This document shows positions 8,135 to 18,171 of a stretch of 39,832 nucleotides of DNA, piece after piece. Below the pieces are notes generated by a model that ran no database searches, was not told the DNA's origin, and saw only the letters and a program-made list of their open reading frames with translations. Where the stretch lies: positions 1 to 39,832 of the forward strand of contig JALOBU010000029.1 in assembly GCA_023228145.1 (NCBI GenBank), read 5' to 3'. The number at the start of each line of letters is the position of its first letter. Position 1 is the first letter of the stretch. A program made the position numbers and the translations under genes. This DNA is from Bacteroidales bacterium. GTDB lineage: Bacteria; Bacteroidota; Bacteroidia; Bacteroidales; CAIWKO01.

Positions 8135-9499
8135 TTATTGCTTGATAACTCTGATTTTTTCAGCTAATGCCTTTAAATCCAGCCCGTCAAAATTTCCCGA
8201 GCTCATCATCAACAGGTTTTTGCCTTTCCAGTCAAGGCTTTCGAGGTAGTCAACAAGTTTTTCCTTATTTGTAAAGACCATAATATCGTCGCGGCCGAAT
8301 GATCCTTTTACTTTGATTTCGGGCAAAGGCGGCATTTTTTTTATTTCGAGGGCGTGAGCGCTGTAAAAAACGATGGCTTTATCGGCTTTGTGCATGCAGC
8401 CCTTATATTGTTCAAGAAAATCGTTGTTCAGGCTGCTGTATGTATGTAGTTCGAAACATGCTACAAGCTTTCTGTGGGGGAATTGTTCTTTAACGGCTTC
8501 GATAGTTGCCTTAAGTTTGGAAGGCGAATGTGCAAAATCTTTGTAAAAAGCGGAATCATCACTTTTTCCAAGCAGTTCAAGCCGCTTGGAAGCGCCCTTA
8601 AATCCGGCGATGGATTTCATAAAATCCTCCGCAGAAATACCCAGGCACGCACATACCAACCGGGCACCGTTAAGATTCATCAGGTTGTGTTTACCGAAAA
8701 CATGGATTTCTGTATCCAAATTGCCGATCGCTACAGAAGTCGTTCCGTTATTTATGGAATGAGACGGAATACCGTAAGGATATAACTTAATATCTTTCCT
8801 GGCTTCAGGGCAAATGCGTTTGAGTTCTTCGTCATTTTCGCAGTACACCAGGTTTCCTCCCGGCTCTATCAGTTCGATGAATTCCCGGAACTGTTCTAAG
8901 TAAATTTCAAAAGTCGGAAACACATTGATATGGTCCCAGGCGATGCCGCTGAGCAACGCGATATTTGGCCTATACAGGTGGAATTTCGGGCGTTTGTCTA
9001 AAGTGGAAGTTAGGTATTCATCACCTTCCAGGATGATGACAGGCGCATCGGAAATGCGGAACATCGTTTCAAAACCCTCCAACTGTGCGCCCACCATGTA
9101 ATCGAAATCTTTTCCCAGGTCGTGCAACACATGCATGATCATGGCGGTGATGGTGGTTTTGCCGTGGCTTCCGCCGATAACCACGCGGGTTTTATTTTTC
9201 GATTGCTCGTAAATGTATTCCGGAAAAGAATATATTTTCAAGTCCATTTCTTTCGCTTTGATCAGCTCGGGATTGTCTTCACGCGCGTGCATGCCCAGGA
9301 TCACCGCATCAAGGCTGCTGTTAATTTTATCGGGAAACCAACCGGATGATGGAGGCAATATCCCTTTCGCCGCAAGCCTGCTTTTTGCGGGTTCAAAAAT
9401 CTCGTCGTCAGAGCCTGTAACAGTATGGCCGTTCTGAGCCATGGCAAGCGCCATGTTGTGCATGACACTGCCGCCTATAGCAATAAAATGAATATTCAT
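8135..9499 (-). CDS. mpl: UDP-N-acetylmuramate:L-Ala-gamma-D-Glu-meso-DAP ligase
   Basis: Mpl re-attaches the recycled murein tripeptide to UDP-MurNAc in the cytoplasm, sparing de novo peptidoglycan synthesis. The start is set at 9499 (MNIHFIAIGG); the longer frame to 9532 begins with TTG and adds an atypical N-terminus. From 9499 the protein has 454 residues, close to the usual Mpl length. Visible features are the N-terminal IGG nucleotide-fold loop, the Mur-ligase ATP loop GGSHGKTT at residues 109-116, LEGDEYLTS, and WDHINVFPT downstream. The Mpl-like stretch MHAREDNPEL argues against MurC. A 21- and a 24-base block of its 3' end recur around the RAYT unit at 768-788 and 1485-1508. It is convergent with the upstream surface-protein gene. 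Confidence 0.9.
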   Translation of the reverse strand: MNIHFIAIGGSVMHNMALAMAQNGHTVTGSDDEIFEPAKSRLAAKGILPPSSGWFPDKINSSLDAVILGMHAREDNPELIKAKEMDLKIYSFPEYIYEQSKNKTRVVIGGSHGKTTITAMIMHVLHDLGKDFDYMVGAQLEGFETMFRISDAPVIILEGDEYLTSTLDKRPKFHLYRPNIALLSGIAWDHINVFPTFEIYLEQFREFIELIEPGGNLVYCENDEELKRICPEARKDIKLYPYGIPSHSINNGTTSVAIGNLDTEIHVFGKHNLMNLNGARLVCACLGISAEDFMKSIAGFKGASKRLELLGKSDDSAFYKDFAHSPSKLKATIEAVKEQFPHRKLVACFELHTYSSLNNDFLEQYKGCMHKADKAIVFYSAHALEIKKMPPLPEIKVKGSFGRDDIMVFTNKEKLVDYLESLDWKGKNLLMMSSGNFDGLDLKALAEKIRVIKQ

Positions 9500-9575
9500 A
9501 GAAACAAAATTACCGAAAAAAAACTTCAGCAATCAATAGCTAAGAGTAAGTTTTCAACAGTCAAATGATGTGGAA

Positions 9576-10283
9576 TTATAAAAATTTCTTTAGCTGGAGT
9601 AAATGAATAATTGAAGAAGTAATTTCGTCTATACTAAGGTATTTGCAATTGTAATATACATCAAAGTGGTCTTCAAAATCCAAATTCCTGCTGCTTTTGA
9701 TTTTCAGCAAAGTATTTCTTTTAAAATCAATTTTTCTGGATGCGGACAGAGCTATTTCTTTGGTTTTATAAGTTCCTGTTTTCATGAGCTGTTCCACTCT
9801 CCATTCCACAGGTGCAAATAAGCGGATATGAAATCCCATTTTCATGCTTCTGGTAACTGCCATGCCACCTCTACCAATGATAATTACGTTTCCTTTGCTG
9901 GCAAAATCCATGATAACGCGGTCAATGGTTTTCAGAATTTTTCTGTCGGAATAATAGTGTTTTTCCGACAAGGCATTAAGTATTTCATCAATGGAGCTTC
10001 TTTCTTTGTCATTAAGAACTTTAATAATCCTGCCGGTTTCAATATTTAGTTCTTTCGATGCTTTCTGTAGCAGCTCTTTGCTAATGAAACTCCAAGGCTT
10101 TCTATTTGTCAGTTTCTCATCCGCCTGATTCAGTTCTTTGATGATTTTGCCGGCAATTTCTTTTGCCGGGCATCCGAATTCACGGGAAATTGTTATAAAC
10201 GGCAAGACATTTTCCCGTGGTTTAACATTTTCTTTTTCGATGTTGAATCGCTCAACCATATATTTTAAAAGCAGATTTTCCAT
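9576..10283 (-). CDS. Cytidylate kinase-like family protein
   Basis: A 235-residue protein resembling the cytidylate-kinase-like family, stand-alone P-loop kinase relatives whose substrate is mostly unproven. The family signature ITISREFG is at residues 30-37, followed by a C-P-A-K-E-I-A helix where canonical Cmk has GSGG; the glycine-rich P-loop is thus replaced by CPAKE. IIIGRGG at residues 134-140 and HIRLFAP follow as in the family. A near-ideal Shine-Dalgarno sits just before the ATG. It is transcribed divergently from tnaA and lies 76 bases upstream of mpl on the same strand. A role in CMP/dCMP phosphorylation should not be assumed. Confidence 0.75.
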   Translation of the reverse strand: MENLLLKYMVERFNIEKENVKPRENVLPFITISREFGCPAKEIAGKIIKELNQADEKLTNRKPWSFISKELLQKASKELNIETGRIIKVLNDKERSSIDEILNALSEKHYYSDRKILKTIDRVIMDFASKGNVIIIGRGGMAVTRSMKMGFHIRLFAPVEWRVEQLMKTGTYKTKEIALSASRKIDFKRNTLLKIKSSRNLDFEDHFDVYYNCKYLSIDEITSSIIHLLQLKKFL

Positions 10284-10286
10284 GAC

Positions 10287-10295
10287 ACCTCCTTT
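10287..10295 (-). promoter_or_regulatory. Strong Shine-Dalgarno before the cytidylate kinase-like gene
   Basis: On the minus strand AAAGGAGGT ends 3 bases before the ATG at 10283. Most genes in this window have no such motif, so it fixes this start and suggests SD-dependent initiation here. Confidence 0.6.
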
Positions 10296-10397
10296 ACTGA
10301 TGAATTAATTTGAACAATATGAATACTAAAGATACTAATATTTTTTATTAAAACCTAATTTTTTTGGTTAAAATTTTTTTTGCTAAAACTATATTTT

Positions 10398-10405
10398 TAC
10401 TTTTG
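10398..10405 (+). promoter_or_regulatory. Putative -7 box of the tnaA promoter
   Basis: TACTTTTG matches TAnnTTTG and lies 31 bases before the tnaA start. TTTG at 10379-10382 could be the -33 element, but the 15-base spacer is shorter than the usual ~19. Confidence 0.4.
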
Positions 10406-10436
10406 AGCAATTTTTTATGTTAAGAAATTTTACACT

Positions 10437-11819
10437 ATGGAATTACCTTTTGCTGAATCGTACAAAATAAAGATGGTAGAAACAATCCGGCGAAGCAGCC
10501 GTGAAGAGCGTTTGAAATGGATAAAGGAAGCTCGTTATAACCTGTTTAATCTTCGTAGCGACCAGGTATTTATTGATTTGCTAACAGACAGTGGCACTGG
10601 TGCTATGAGCGACCGCCAGTGGTCGGAGCTTATGCTGGGCGATGAAAGTTATGCCGGTGCATCATCGTATTACAACCTCAAAGAAGCCATTAAAAATATC
10701 ATGGGCTTTGAATATTTTTTACCTACGCATCAGGGACGTGCAGCAGAAAACGTACTATTTTCCACCTTAGTAAAAGCAGGTGACCTGGTGCCGGGCAACG
10801 CACATTTTGACACCACCAAAGGGCATATCGAATATCGTAAGGCAGAAGCTATTGACTGCACCATTGACGAAGCCTTTGACACAACATTGATACACCCATT
10901 CAAGGGAAATGTCGATCTGAATAAACTCGAAACCGTTTTGATAAACAACCCCAAAGAAAAAATTCCGTTTATTGTTATTACGGTAACCTGTAACAGTTCC
11001 GGCGGACAGCCTGTTTCAATGGCCAACCTAAGAGAAGTTTATGCCATGGCTCAAAAATACGGTATCCCTGTTGTTTTCGACTCGGCCCGTTTTGCTGAAA
11101 ACGCTTATTTTATCAAGATTCGTGAAAAAGGCTACGAAAATAAATCCATTAAGGAAATCGTAAAAGAAATGTATTCCTACGCCGATATAGCAACCATGAG
11201 CAGTAAAAAGGACGCTATCGTCAACATGGGTGGTTTTATTGGCATGAAAAGCAAGGAATTGTTTCAAAAAGCCAGTTTTTACAACATTATGTATGAAGGC
11301 TTTGTAACTTATGGCGGGATGTCCGGACGTGACATGAATGCCCTGGCCCAGGGACTTGACGAAGGAACCGAATTTGATTATCTCGAAACCCGTATCAGAC
11401 AAATAGCTTACTTAGGCCAGAAGATCAAGGATTTCGGCGTACCTTTGCAGGAACCGTTTGGAGGACATGCTATTTTTGTCGATGCGAAAAAATTCTTATC
11501 GCATATTCCCAAAGAAGAATTTCAGGCACAAACCCTCGCTATTGAATTATATATTGAAGGCGGTGTGCGTGGCGTGGAAATAGGCGCCATCATGACAGAC
11601 CCCGACCCCGTTACCCGCGAACCGCGCTTCCCCAAACTCGAACTATTGAGGCTGGCCGTTCCCCGGAGGGTATATACCAACAACCACATGGATTACGTGG
11701 CAACCGCACTGGGTAATGTTTACGAAAGACGCATGGCGATCAAACACGGTTACCGCATCACTTACGAATTACCCATCATGAGGCATTTTACCGTGGGGCT
11801 GGAAAAGGTGGAAGCGTAA
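10437..11819 (+). CDS. tnaA: Tryptophanase
   Basis: A 460-residue PLP-dependent beta-eliminating lyase that splits L-tryptophan into indole, pyruvate and ammonia. Family hallmarks are IDLLTDSGTGAMSDRQW, LPTHQGRAAEN, SGGQPVSMANL, DSARFAENAYFIK, and the PLP lysine in SSKKDA (K258, second lysine). It could be confused with tyrosine phenol-lyase. The stretch GVEIGA has isoleucine where tyrosine phenol-lyase carries the arginine that binds the tyrosine hydroxyl, and FDTTKGH and EAFDT also follow tryptophanase. MSDRQW is shared with tyrosine phenol-lyase. Divergent from the cytidylate-kinase-like gene; no leader peptide of the TnaC type is evident in the 153-base spacer. Confidence 0.88.
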   Translation: MELPFAESYKIKMVETIRRSSREERLKWIKEARYNLFNLRSDQVFIDLLTDSGTGAMSDRQWSELMLGDESYAGASSYYNLKEAIKNIMGFEYFLPTHQGRAAENVLFSTLVKAGDLVPGNAHFDTTKGHIEYRKAEAIDCTIDEAFDTTLIHPFKGNVDLNKLETVLINNPKEKIPFIVITVTCNSSGGQPVSMANLREVYAMAQKYGIPVVFDSARFAENAYFIKIREKGYENKSIKEIVKEMYSYADIATMSSKKDAIVNMGGFIGMKSKELFQKASFYNIMYEGFVTYGGMSGRDMNALAQGLDEGTEFDYLETRIRQIAYLGQKIKDFGVPLQEPFGGHAIFVDAKKFLSHIPKEEFQAQTLAIELYIEGGVRGVEIGAIMTDPDPVTREPRFPKLELLRLAVPRRVYTNNHMDYVATALGNVYERRMAIKHGYRITYELPIMRHFTVGLEKVEA

Positions 11820-11879
11820 GAAAAGAGAAAAGTTCCCAGCTTATTGTTTACTGAAAGAAAATAAACCCGGAGTTCAAAC

Positions 11880-13628
11880 TCAGCGTTTAATAATTTTAGC
11901 TACAGCACTTAATTTTCCAGCTGTTTCTACTATTGCAAAATAACAACCCGATTGCATTGCTGACAAGTCAATTTCAATAGTAGATTCGCCGCCTGACAAG
12001 TTAGGATAGTCAAAGGACTGAATTGCTCTGCCTGTGATATCCGTAATTCTTACAACGGTCTTGGCTGTCGAAGAATTATTCCACGATATTTTCAATTTAT
12101 CAACTACAGGGTTGGGACTTATCGTAATTTTTCCGGTTACTGTTTCATTATGTGGAATATTGCTTATCATATCTCGTACAAAACCGGTACGTTCATTACT
12201 TCCCTTGTAAGTTCCCCATAGTACTTTTTCGTAAGAATATGGAACATTTAACTCGTAAATATTGATGTAAACGGAATCAGTGGTTTGTCCAAAAGAATTC
12301 GTATAAGATAAGGCTACAAGTTCCATCATACCGTCACCATTCACATCACCGGGGCATATGCCGTTCATAAATGTCCACCCCCTTGGCCGTATCGGGTAAT
12401 TAGGAAGTTGTGCCCCATTGTCAATACTGTAAGCATGAATAAACCCATAGCCGGTGCTGTCGAGCAAATTAGAGCCGAAAACAAGTTCACAATCATTGTC
12501 ATCATTGATGTCAGCCACAGAAATAAAACCTTCGAGTCCTCCGGCTTTTACTATGGGAAAATTTGGAAGTACGTTGCCGTCAGTGTCCCATCCGTAAAGC
12601 ATATCCTCTGCTTCGCTGCCTATGGGGCGGCTCATAAAAATTTTCCAGTTGCCGTCTATCTTAACTACTGTCGGAGGAGAATAGGTCCAGCTGCTGTCAG
12701 GAACTGTAATAGACCAGTTTCCGAAATCACTGCCGTCGTGGTTCATAACATAAAACTGTGGGGCATCTCCGTGAGTGGCTCCAATAATTTCAAGGGTGTT
12801 ATCATTGTCGAAGTCAGCAATAGCGGGAGATTGGTAACTGTATTTCTGAAGCGGTTCTGTTACCAGAGGGAATCCGCTTTTGGGCAAGCCATCCAGCCCA
12901 AAGATATAACGTGATTTTATCGAGTTCACAACGATATCTTTTTCGCCATCGTTATCAACATCAGCTATTGAAGGAGTGACAGCAGGAATGCCATCCAACG
13001 TAACGGGCCAGTTGCTGCTGAAGGATGTACCATTGTTTTTAAGAATATGCACTTTACCTACAGTTGATGCCATTTCACACACTATAATTTCTTTTTCTTC
13101 ATCTTCATTCAAATCACTGATTGCCGAAGCGCAAATCATCCAGTGGTTGCTGCAGCTCACAGGCCAGCCGGAGAGAAGGTTCCCGTTATGGTCAAAGGCA
13201 TATACCCTGCCTGTTGTGGAGCTGCCGCCTGTTGTTTGGATAATCTCAGGGAACCCGTCGTTATTGATATCGCCCACTGTCGGAGGGTAAATTGCTGTGC
13301 CCGTGAGGCTTTTCTGCCATAGCAGTCCCTGATAAGTGTAAGCGTAAATGCAGTTGTGTGTGGCAAAAACAATATCTGAGATGTTGTCATTATTAATATC
13401 TGCAAGTGCAAGGCCACGCATATTTTTAAAAGTAGGGTTGCCAACCACGGCAACAGGGAATCCCGCTAATTGCTGAATGTTTGATTTAGGATAACTATCA
13501 GCTAATGGAGCAGAAATGGTTGATGATATCATAGAAAAATCATCTGAAATACTAGCTTTTTGCCAGCTTTGTGAAAATAATTGAAGTGTAGCAATAAAAC
13601 ATAATAATAGTGTGATTAAATTCTTCAT
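11880..13628 (-). CDS. Secreted FG-GAP/VCBS-like repeat protein with type A T9SS sorting domain
   Basis: A 582-residue protein. Residues 1-20 form a signal peptide (MKNLITLLLCFIATLQLFSQ). The body carries seven or so calcium-loop-like repeats: DINNDNISDIVFA, DINNDGFPEII, DLNEDEEKEIIV, DVDNDGEKDIVV, DFDNDNTLEII, DINDDNDCELVF, DVNGDGMMELVA. This is typical of an integrin-like beta-propeller (FG-GAP/VCBS). The C-terminal ~80 residues (ISPNPVVDKLKISW...GCYFAIVETAGK...KIIKR) form a type A T9SS sorting domain. It starts 18 bases after the PKD gene on the same strand, so the two are probably co-transcribed surface proteins. Ligand unknown. Confidence 0.85.
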   Translation of the reverse strand: MKNLITLLLCFIATLQLFSQSWQKASISDDFSMISSTISAPLADSYPKSNIQQLAGFPVAVVGNPTFKNMRGLALADINNDNISDIVFATHNCIYAYTYQGLLWQKSLTGTAIYPPTVGDINNDGFPEIIQTTGGSSTTGRVYAFDHNGNLLSGWPVSCSNHWMICASAISDLNEDEEKEIIVCEMASTVGKVHILKNNGTSFSSNWPVTLDGIPAVTPSIADVDNDGEKDIVVNSIKSRYIFGLDGLPKSGFPLVTEPLQKYSYQSPAIADFDNDNTLEIIGATHGDAPQFYVMNHDGSDFGNWSITVPDSSWTYSPPTVVKIDGNWKIFMSRPIGSEAEDMLYGWDTDGNVLPNFPIVKAGGLEGFISVADINDDNDCELVFGSNLLDSTGYGFIHAYSIDNGAQLPNYPIRPRGWTFMNGICPGDVNGDGMMELVALSYTNSFGQTTDSVYINIYELNVPYSYEKVLWGTYKGSNERTGFVRDMISNIPHNETVTGKITISPNPVVDKLKISWNNSSTAKTVVRITDITGRAIQSFDYPNLSGGESTIEIDLSAMQSGCYFAIVETAGKLSAVAKIIKR

Positions 13629-13646
13629 AAAAAATTAAGATAAGAT

Positions 13647-16600
13647 TTACCGGATTAATGTGATAACTCCACTCAGCTCTTTTTTTCTTACCTGGTTTTT
13701 AAGTATTAAAACATAATAGTAAGTTCCTTCAGTGGCATTCTGTCCATTGAGCTTTCCATCCCAGAAAATATCGGGGCTTGTTGAATGGAACACTATCTTG
13801 CCCCAGCGATTATATACATTCATATTGTATTCCGAGAATCCCCGTGTGATAACTTCAAATAAATCATTATATCCGTCGCCGTTGGGAGTAAAAACGTTCG
13901 GAATGGTTACATCATCCAGTATGGTAATCTGGCCTATGGCAGTGTCAGCACAACCATTTGGTGTGGCAACAATAAGCATTACATCATATGTGTCTGATTC
14001 GCTGTATGAATAAACAGGGTTCTGTGATGATGAAATACCTCCATCGCCGAAATACCAGTTCCAGTGTAAGTCAACTCCTGTGCTGAGGTCAAAAAATGAA
14101 ATATAATCGTCCGAAAGAACATTATTTGTATCGGTATAGAAGCCTGCGATAGGGTAATTATATACCTGCACATGAAATGTGTTTGTGTAAGAATAAGTAC
14201 ACCCGTTCAAAAAAGTTGTGGTGAGTGTAATCGTGAAGTTTCCTGTGGTAGAATAAGGGTGCGTTGGATTTTTTCCTGTGCCGCTTGTACCGTCGCCGAA
14301 ATCCCAGTGCCAATTGATAACACTGTCTGTTACCGTTTCGTCGTCCACAATAAATTGTGAAATCAATGGCGGTGTACAGGTTGATATGCCAGAAATATCA
14401 AAAGTAATTAATGGAGGAATGAAAACTGTTATGATGCCGAAATAGGTAACGGTATAACTGCAACTATCTACCCATATAGTCAGTGTTACATCAAAGGTGC
14501 CGTTTGTATTATAAAGGTGTGTAGGGTTTTGTTGTGTTGACGTATGCCCGTCACCAAAATCCCATAACCATTGTGTTACCGGCTGCGATGTATGGGATGT
14601 GTCGGTAAATGTAATATTGGCACTGCTGGAACAGGGTGTATATGATGAATATGCAAATGATGCGCTGCCTGAAATAACACGGATGGAATCAGCAGCTGTC
14701 AGCGTAAGGGAGCAGTTGTGAGTAGAATCATCAAGAACAAGAGAAACAAAGTAAGCTCCTCCATCGTTATAGGTATGGCTAGAGTTGTTGGTATAAGTCA
14801 AGGCAGCATCTCCATCGCCAAAAACCCAGAAATAGCTGGTTGTATTTAAGGAATTCGCTGTGAAAAGCACATCAAGGGGAGCACATCCATAAGCTGGTGT
14901 GTAGGAAAAGCTGCCGGCAGGGCCATTGACAGTGATAAAATTTGGAATAAGTAATGAGTCTGAACAGCCATCAATGTTTACAACATTTAATTGCACATCA
15001 AATACACCGGACGTATTGTAAATATGTTGCGGATTTTCGAGCGATGAATGATTGTTGCCGCCGCTGGCAGTGTCGCCAAAAGTCCAGTACCATGAAACCA
15101 CATCGGAGGTTGAAGAATCACTTAAAAATACGGTAAAAGGCGGGCAGTTTGCAATATTATTATCAGAGTAAAATCCGGGAAGGGGCTGCGAAATCCTTAC
15201 CTGGTGGACTATGCTGCTGTCGCATCCGTTTGAATCAGTTACGGTAAGTGTTACATCGAATATGGTTGTCTGATTGACGTCGTAATTATGTATAGGATTT
15301 ACAGAGTCTGAAACCGGACTTCCGTCACCGAAATCCCATTGATAAGCAAGTCCGACGCCGGTTGAAGTATTAACAAACTGCACAGGTTCCATGTTACACT
15401 TCAAGGTGTCTGAGAAAAATGAAGCCACAGGACGTGACACACTGATATAATTTTGTTTTACAAGCATGCTGTCACATCCTTCCGAATCTGTTACTACAAG
15501 TACTACAGAATATACTCCGGGTTGTAAATAAGTATGCTGGGGATTTTTCTGTGTGGATGTGCTGCCATCGCCAAAATCCCAGAACCAGCTGTTTAAAGTT
15601 GCTGGTGGAATTGCACTCGAGTTATCTGTGAACTGCACCTGCATAGGAGCGCAACCATGAGTTATATTGGCTGAAAAGTTTGTTATGGGCAGAGGGTTCA
15701 CAGTTATCAGATTCGATTTAGTGATACTATCCTGACATCCAAGTTGGTCTGTGACTTTGAGTTTTATTGAATAAATGCCTTGGTCGTAAAATGTGTTGTT
15801 TGTTACCATACCTGTTCCTGTACCTCCGTCTCCAAAATCCCAATTATATAAAGTAATAGTTGAGTTTGTGTATGAAGTGCTCATAAAGGCCACATGTTCA
15901 TGTTGGCAAAGAGTAGCTTTGTCTTGTATAAAATCCGGAATAAGTTCAGATATTTTTATATAAGCTGTCATGGTTAGTGAGTCTCGGCATCCATTGCTGT
16001 TAGTTACACGAAGCATAACATCATAAAATCCAGGAAAATTATAAGTATGTGTGGGATTTTGTTGTGTGGAAGAAGTTCCATCACCAAAGGTCCAGTACCA
16101 TGTTTCAGGTAGTATTGATTCATCAGTAAAATGTACCATGACAGGGTAAGTACATGAAATGGTAGGTGTGGCGGAGAACATGGGCTTTGGAGGCATCACA
16201 TAAATGTAGTCTTCCATGATAATGGTGTCGGGGCATCCGTTGTGCATGGCCACCAGCATCACATCGAAATAACCCGTATCGGCGTAAGTATGCTCTGGAT
16301 TCTCTTCAGTAGCATTACCTCCATCCCCAAAGTCCCAATACCATGAATTGGCTAAACTATTCGAAAGGTTGGTGAAATTCACTGTATGCTTATGGCAACC
16401 AACGGTATCGTCGGCAACAAAATCCGCTAAAGGCAACATCCCAACAGATACCGCATGTATTCCCGATGCAACACATCCTGCAGAATCGGTAACTGTGAGA
16501 GAAACAATATAATTACCTGTATCAATATACGTATGAATGGGGTTTCCCAGATGGCTTACAGGACTGCCGTCTCCAAAATCCCATGTCCATGATGTAATAT

Positions 16601-17996
16601 AACTTATGGTTGAAGTAGAATCGTTAAAATGCACCGTCAGGGGATGGCAGCCTGCAGGGGGCGTGGCGGTGAAGTCAACAATAGGCGGACTGATTATAAT
16701 ATAATTAATCTTTGATAACGAATTAGAACAGCCATGGTTGTCTGTAATAGATAAAGTTACAGTATATATGCCATCCTGAGTATAAGTATGAGAGGGGTTT
16801 TGTGCTGAAGATGTTCCTCCATCTCCAAAATTCCACTGCCAGCTTATTATTCCTGGTATAGAGCACGTGAAACTAACATTTTGAGGTGCATGGCATGCCT
16901 GTAATGGTGATCCGCTGAAACTGACGGAAGGCAATGCGAACACTGTGATGTAATTTGTAAGTGTTTTGGTGTTGCTGCAACCTCCGGTATTTGACGATGT
17001 GAGGCTTACTGTATAAGTTCCGGGTGATGTGTAAATATGACTGGGGTGTTGAAGTGATGAAGTGCCGCCATCGCCGAAATTCCATAACCACGAACTGGCG
17101 TTGGGAGCAGAAAGGTCAGTAAAATTAACAGTAAGTGGAATACATCCCGAAGTTATATCGGAAGTAAAATTTGCATTAAAGGGGTTGGCGCTGATAACTA
17201 CAGGATGAAAAACTGTATCGGAGCATCCATTATTTGACACGATAAGCCTGATATTATATGTTCCGGCTGCTGTATAATTATGCGAAGGGTGTTGTTGTGT
17301 AGAAGTTCCTCCGTCACCAAATGACCATAAAGATGTATATCCCGGCGGAGTGCTGGTGTTGGTGAAAGCAACGGTAGCCGGCAGGTTGCACGGTACGGGA
17401 TTACTATAAGTAAATGCAGCGGTGGGTTTTGAACCAACACTTACGTAGTTGGGTTTAATCAGGCTCTTTGAGCAATTGTTCTGGTCTGTAACAATAAGGG
17501 TAACCTGATAGTTTCCTGAGGCTGAATAAACATGGCATGGGTTCTGAGTGCTACCGCTGCCGCCATCGCCAAAATCCCATGAATATGTTGTTATGGGAGC
17601 ATCGCCCGGAGTAGAAGAGCTGTTAAAACATACGTTGAGTGGAGAGCAGCCTGATAAAGGTGTTCCACTGAAAATTGCCACCGGAAGATGATACACATGA
17701 ATATATGAACTTTTTACAATAGTATTAGAGCCGAAAGCGTTTGATGCGGTCAGAGTTACAGAATATGTCCCCGGGCTGGTATAGTTGTGTGTGGGGTTTT
17801 GCAAAGTGGAAGTAGCCCCGTCTCCAAAATTCCATGCCCAGGCCGTGGGTGTGTTGGTGGAAAGGTCTTGAAAAATAACAATAAGCGAACCACAACCCGA
17901 AGTAACATTCGCTGTAAAGTTAGCAACTGGTGCTTGTGCAAAAACAGTATTGAAAAAAAAATAAAATAAAAAAACGAATAAAAATGTTTTTTTCAA
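13647..17996 (-). CDS. Giant 16-PKD-domain surface protein with type B (CHU_C) sorting domain
   Basis: A 1449-residue protein. It starts at a TTG codon (an in-frame stop lies two codons upstream), followed by a signal peptide with a very Phe-rich core ending in NTVFAQ. I count sixteen PKD domains by their W.FGDG...NP.H.Y cores, from residue ~53 to ~1310, each ~80-90 residues long. Domains 9, 12 and 13 have altered NP.H segments, and domain 12 reads FGDT. The last ~85 residues (IPNVFTPNGDGYNDLF...YNRWGKIVFHS...GTYYYVL) form the type B T9SS/CHU_C domain found on gliding-related adhesins and other surface filaments. The strings of PKD domains suggest a long stalk or adhesin. It is upstream in a probable two-gene unit with the FG-GAP-like protein. 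Confidence 0.88.
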   Translation of the reverse strand: MKKTFLFVFLFYFFFNTVFAQAPVANFTANVTSGCGSLIVIFQDLSTNTPTAWAWNFGDGATSTLQNPTHNYTSPGTYSVTLTASNAFGSNTIVKSSYIHVYHLPVAIFSGTPLSGCSPLNVCFNSSSTPGDAPITTYSWDFGDGGSGSTQNPCHVYSASGNYQVTLIVTDQNNCSKSLIKPNYVSVGSKPTAAFTYSNPVPCNLPATVAFTNTSTPPGYTSLWSFGDGGTSTQQHPSHNYTAAGTYNIRLIVSNNGCSDTVFHPVVISANPFNANFTSDITSGCIPLTVNFTDLSAPNASSWLWNFGDGGTSSLQHPSHIYTSPGTYTVSLTSSNTGGCSNTKTLTNYITVFALPSVSFSGSPLQACHAPQNVSFTCSIPGIISWQWNFGDGGTSSAQNPSHTYTQDGIYTVTLSITDNHGCSNSLSKINYIIISPPIVDFTATPPAGCHPLTVHFNDSTSTISYITSWTWDFGDGSPVSHLGNPIHTYIDTGNYIVSLTVTDSAGCVASGIHAVSVGMLPLADFVADDTVGCHKHTVNFTNLSNSLANSWYWDFGDGGNATEENPEHTYADTGYFDVMLVAMHNGCPDTIIMEDYIYVMPPKPMFSATPTISCTYPVMVHFTDESILPETWYWTFGDGTSSTQQNPTHTYNFPGFYDVMLRVTNSNGCRDSLTMTAYIKISELIPDFIQDKATLCQHEHVAFMSTSYTNSTITLYNWDFGDGGTGTGMVTNNTFYDQGIYSIKLKVTDQLGCQDSITKSNLITVNPLPITNFSANITHGCAPMQVQFTDNSSAIPPATLNSWFWDFGDGSTSTQKNPQHTYLQPGVYSVVLVVTDSEGCDSMLVKQNYISVSRPVASFFSDTLKCNMEPVQFVNTSTGVGLAYQWDFGDGSPVSDSVNPIHNYDVNQTTIFDVTLTVTDSNGCDSSIVHQVRISQPLPGFYSDNNIANCPPFTVFLSDSSTSDVVSWYWTFGDTASGGNNHSSLENPQHIYNTSGVFDVQLNVVNIDGCSDSLLIPNFITVNGPAGSFSYTPAYGCAPLDVLFTANSLNTTSYFWVFGDGDAALTYTNNSSHTYNDGGAYFVSLVLDDSTHNCSLTLTAADSIRVISGSASFAYSSYTPCSSSANITFTDTSHTSQPVTQWLWDFGDGHTSTQQNPTHLYNTNGTFDVTLTIWVDSCSYTVTYFGIITVFIPPLITFDISGISTCTPPLISQFIVDDETVTDSVINWHWDFGDGTSGTGKNPTHPYSTTGNFTITLTTTFLNGCTYSYTNTFHVQVYNYPIAGFYTDTNNVLSDDYISFFDLSTGVDLHWNWYFGDGGISSSQNPVYSYSESDTYDVMLIVATPNGCADTAIGQITILDDVTIPNVFTPNGDGYNDLFEVITRGFSEYNMNVYNRWGKIVFHSTSPDIFWDGKLNGQNATEGTYYYVLILKNQVRKKELSGVITLIR

Positions 17997-18171
17997 CTTC
18001 TATAAAAGTATTATGCTATTTCTTAAGGCGTTAAAATTACAAAAAAGGTTGTTTATTCTGTCCCCGGATAATGAATTTTTTACATTAATTTTAAAAAAGT
18101 AAGTATTTTGGCTAACACGATGTGCATTAATACTATTACTTGATATAGTTTAACCCATCTTTTTTTTGTAT

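Noticed and set aside
8135..9499. MurC instead of Mpl
   Set aside because: The N-terminus, length and the absence of neighbouring mur/fts genes fit Mpl better.
10437..11819. Tyrosine phenol-lyase instead of tryptophanase
   Set aside because: The residue that is Arg in tyrosine phenol-lyase is Ile here, and FDTTKGH and DSARFAENAYF follow tryptophanase.
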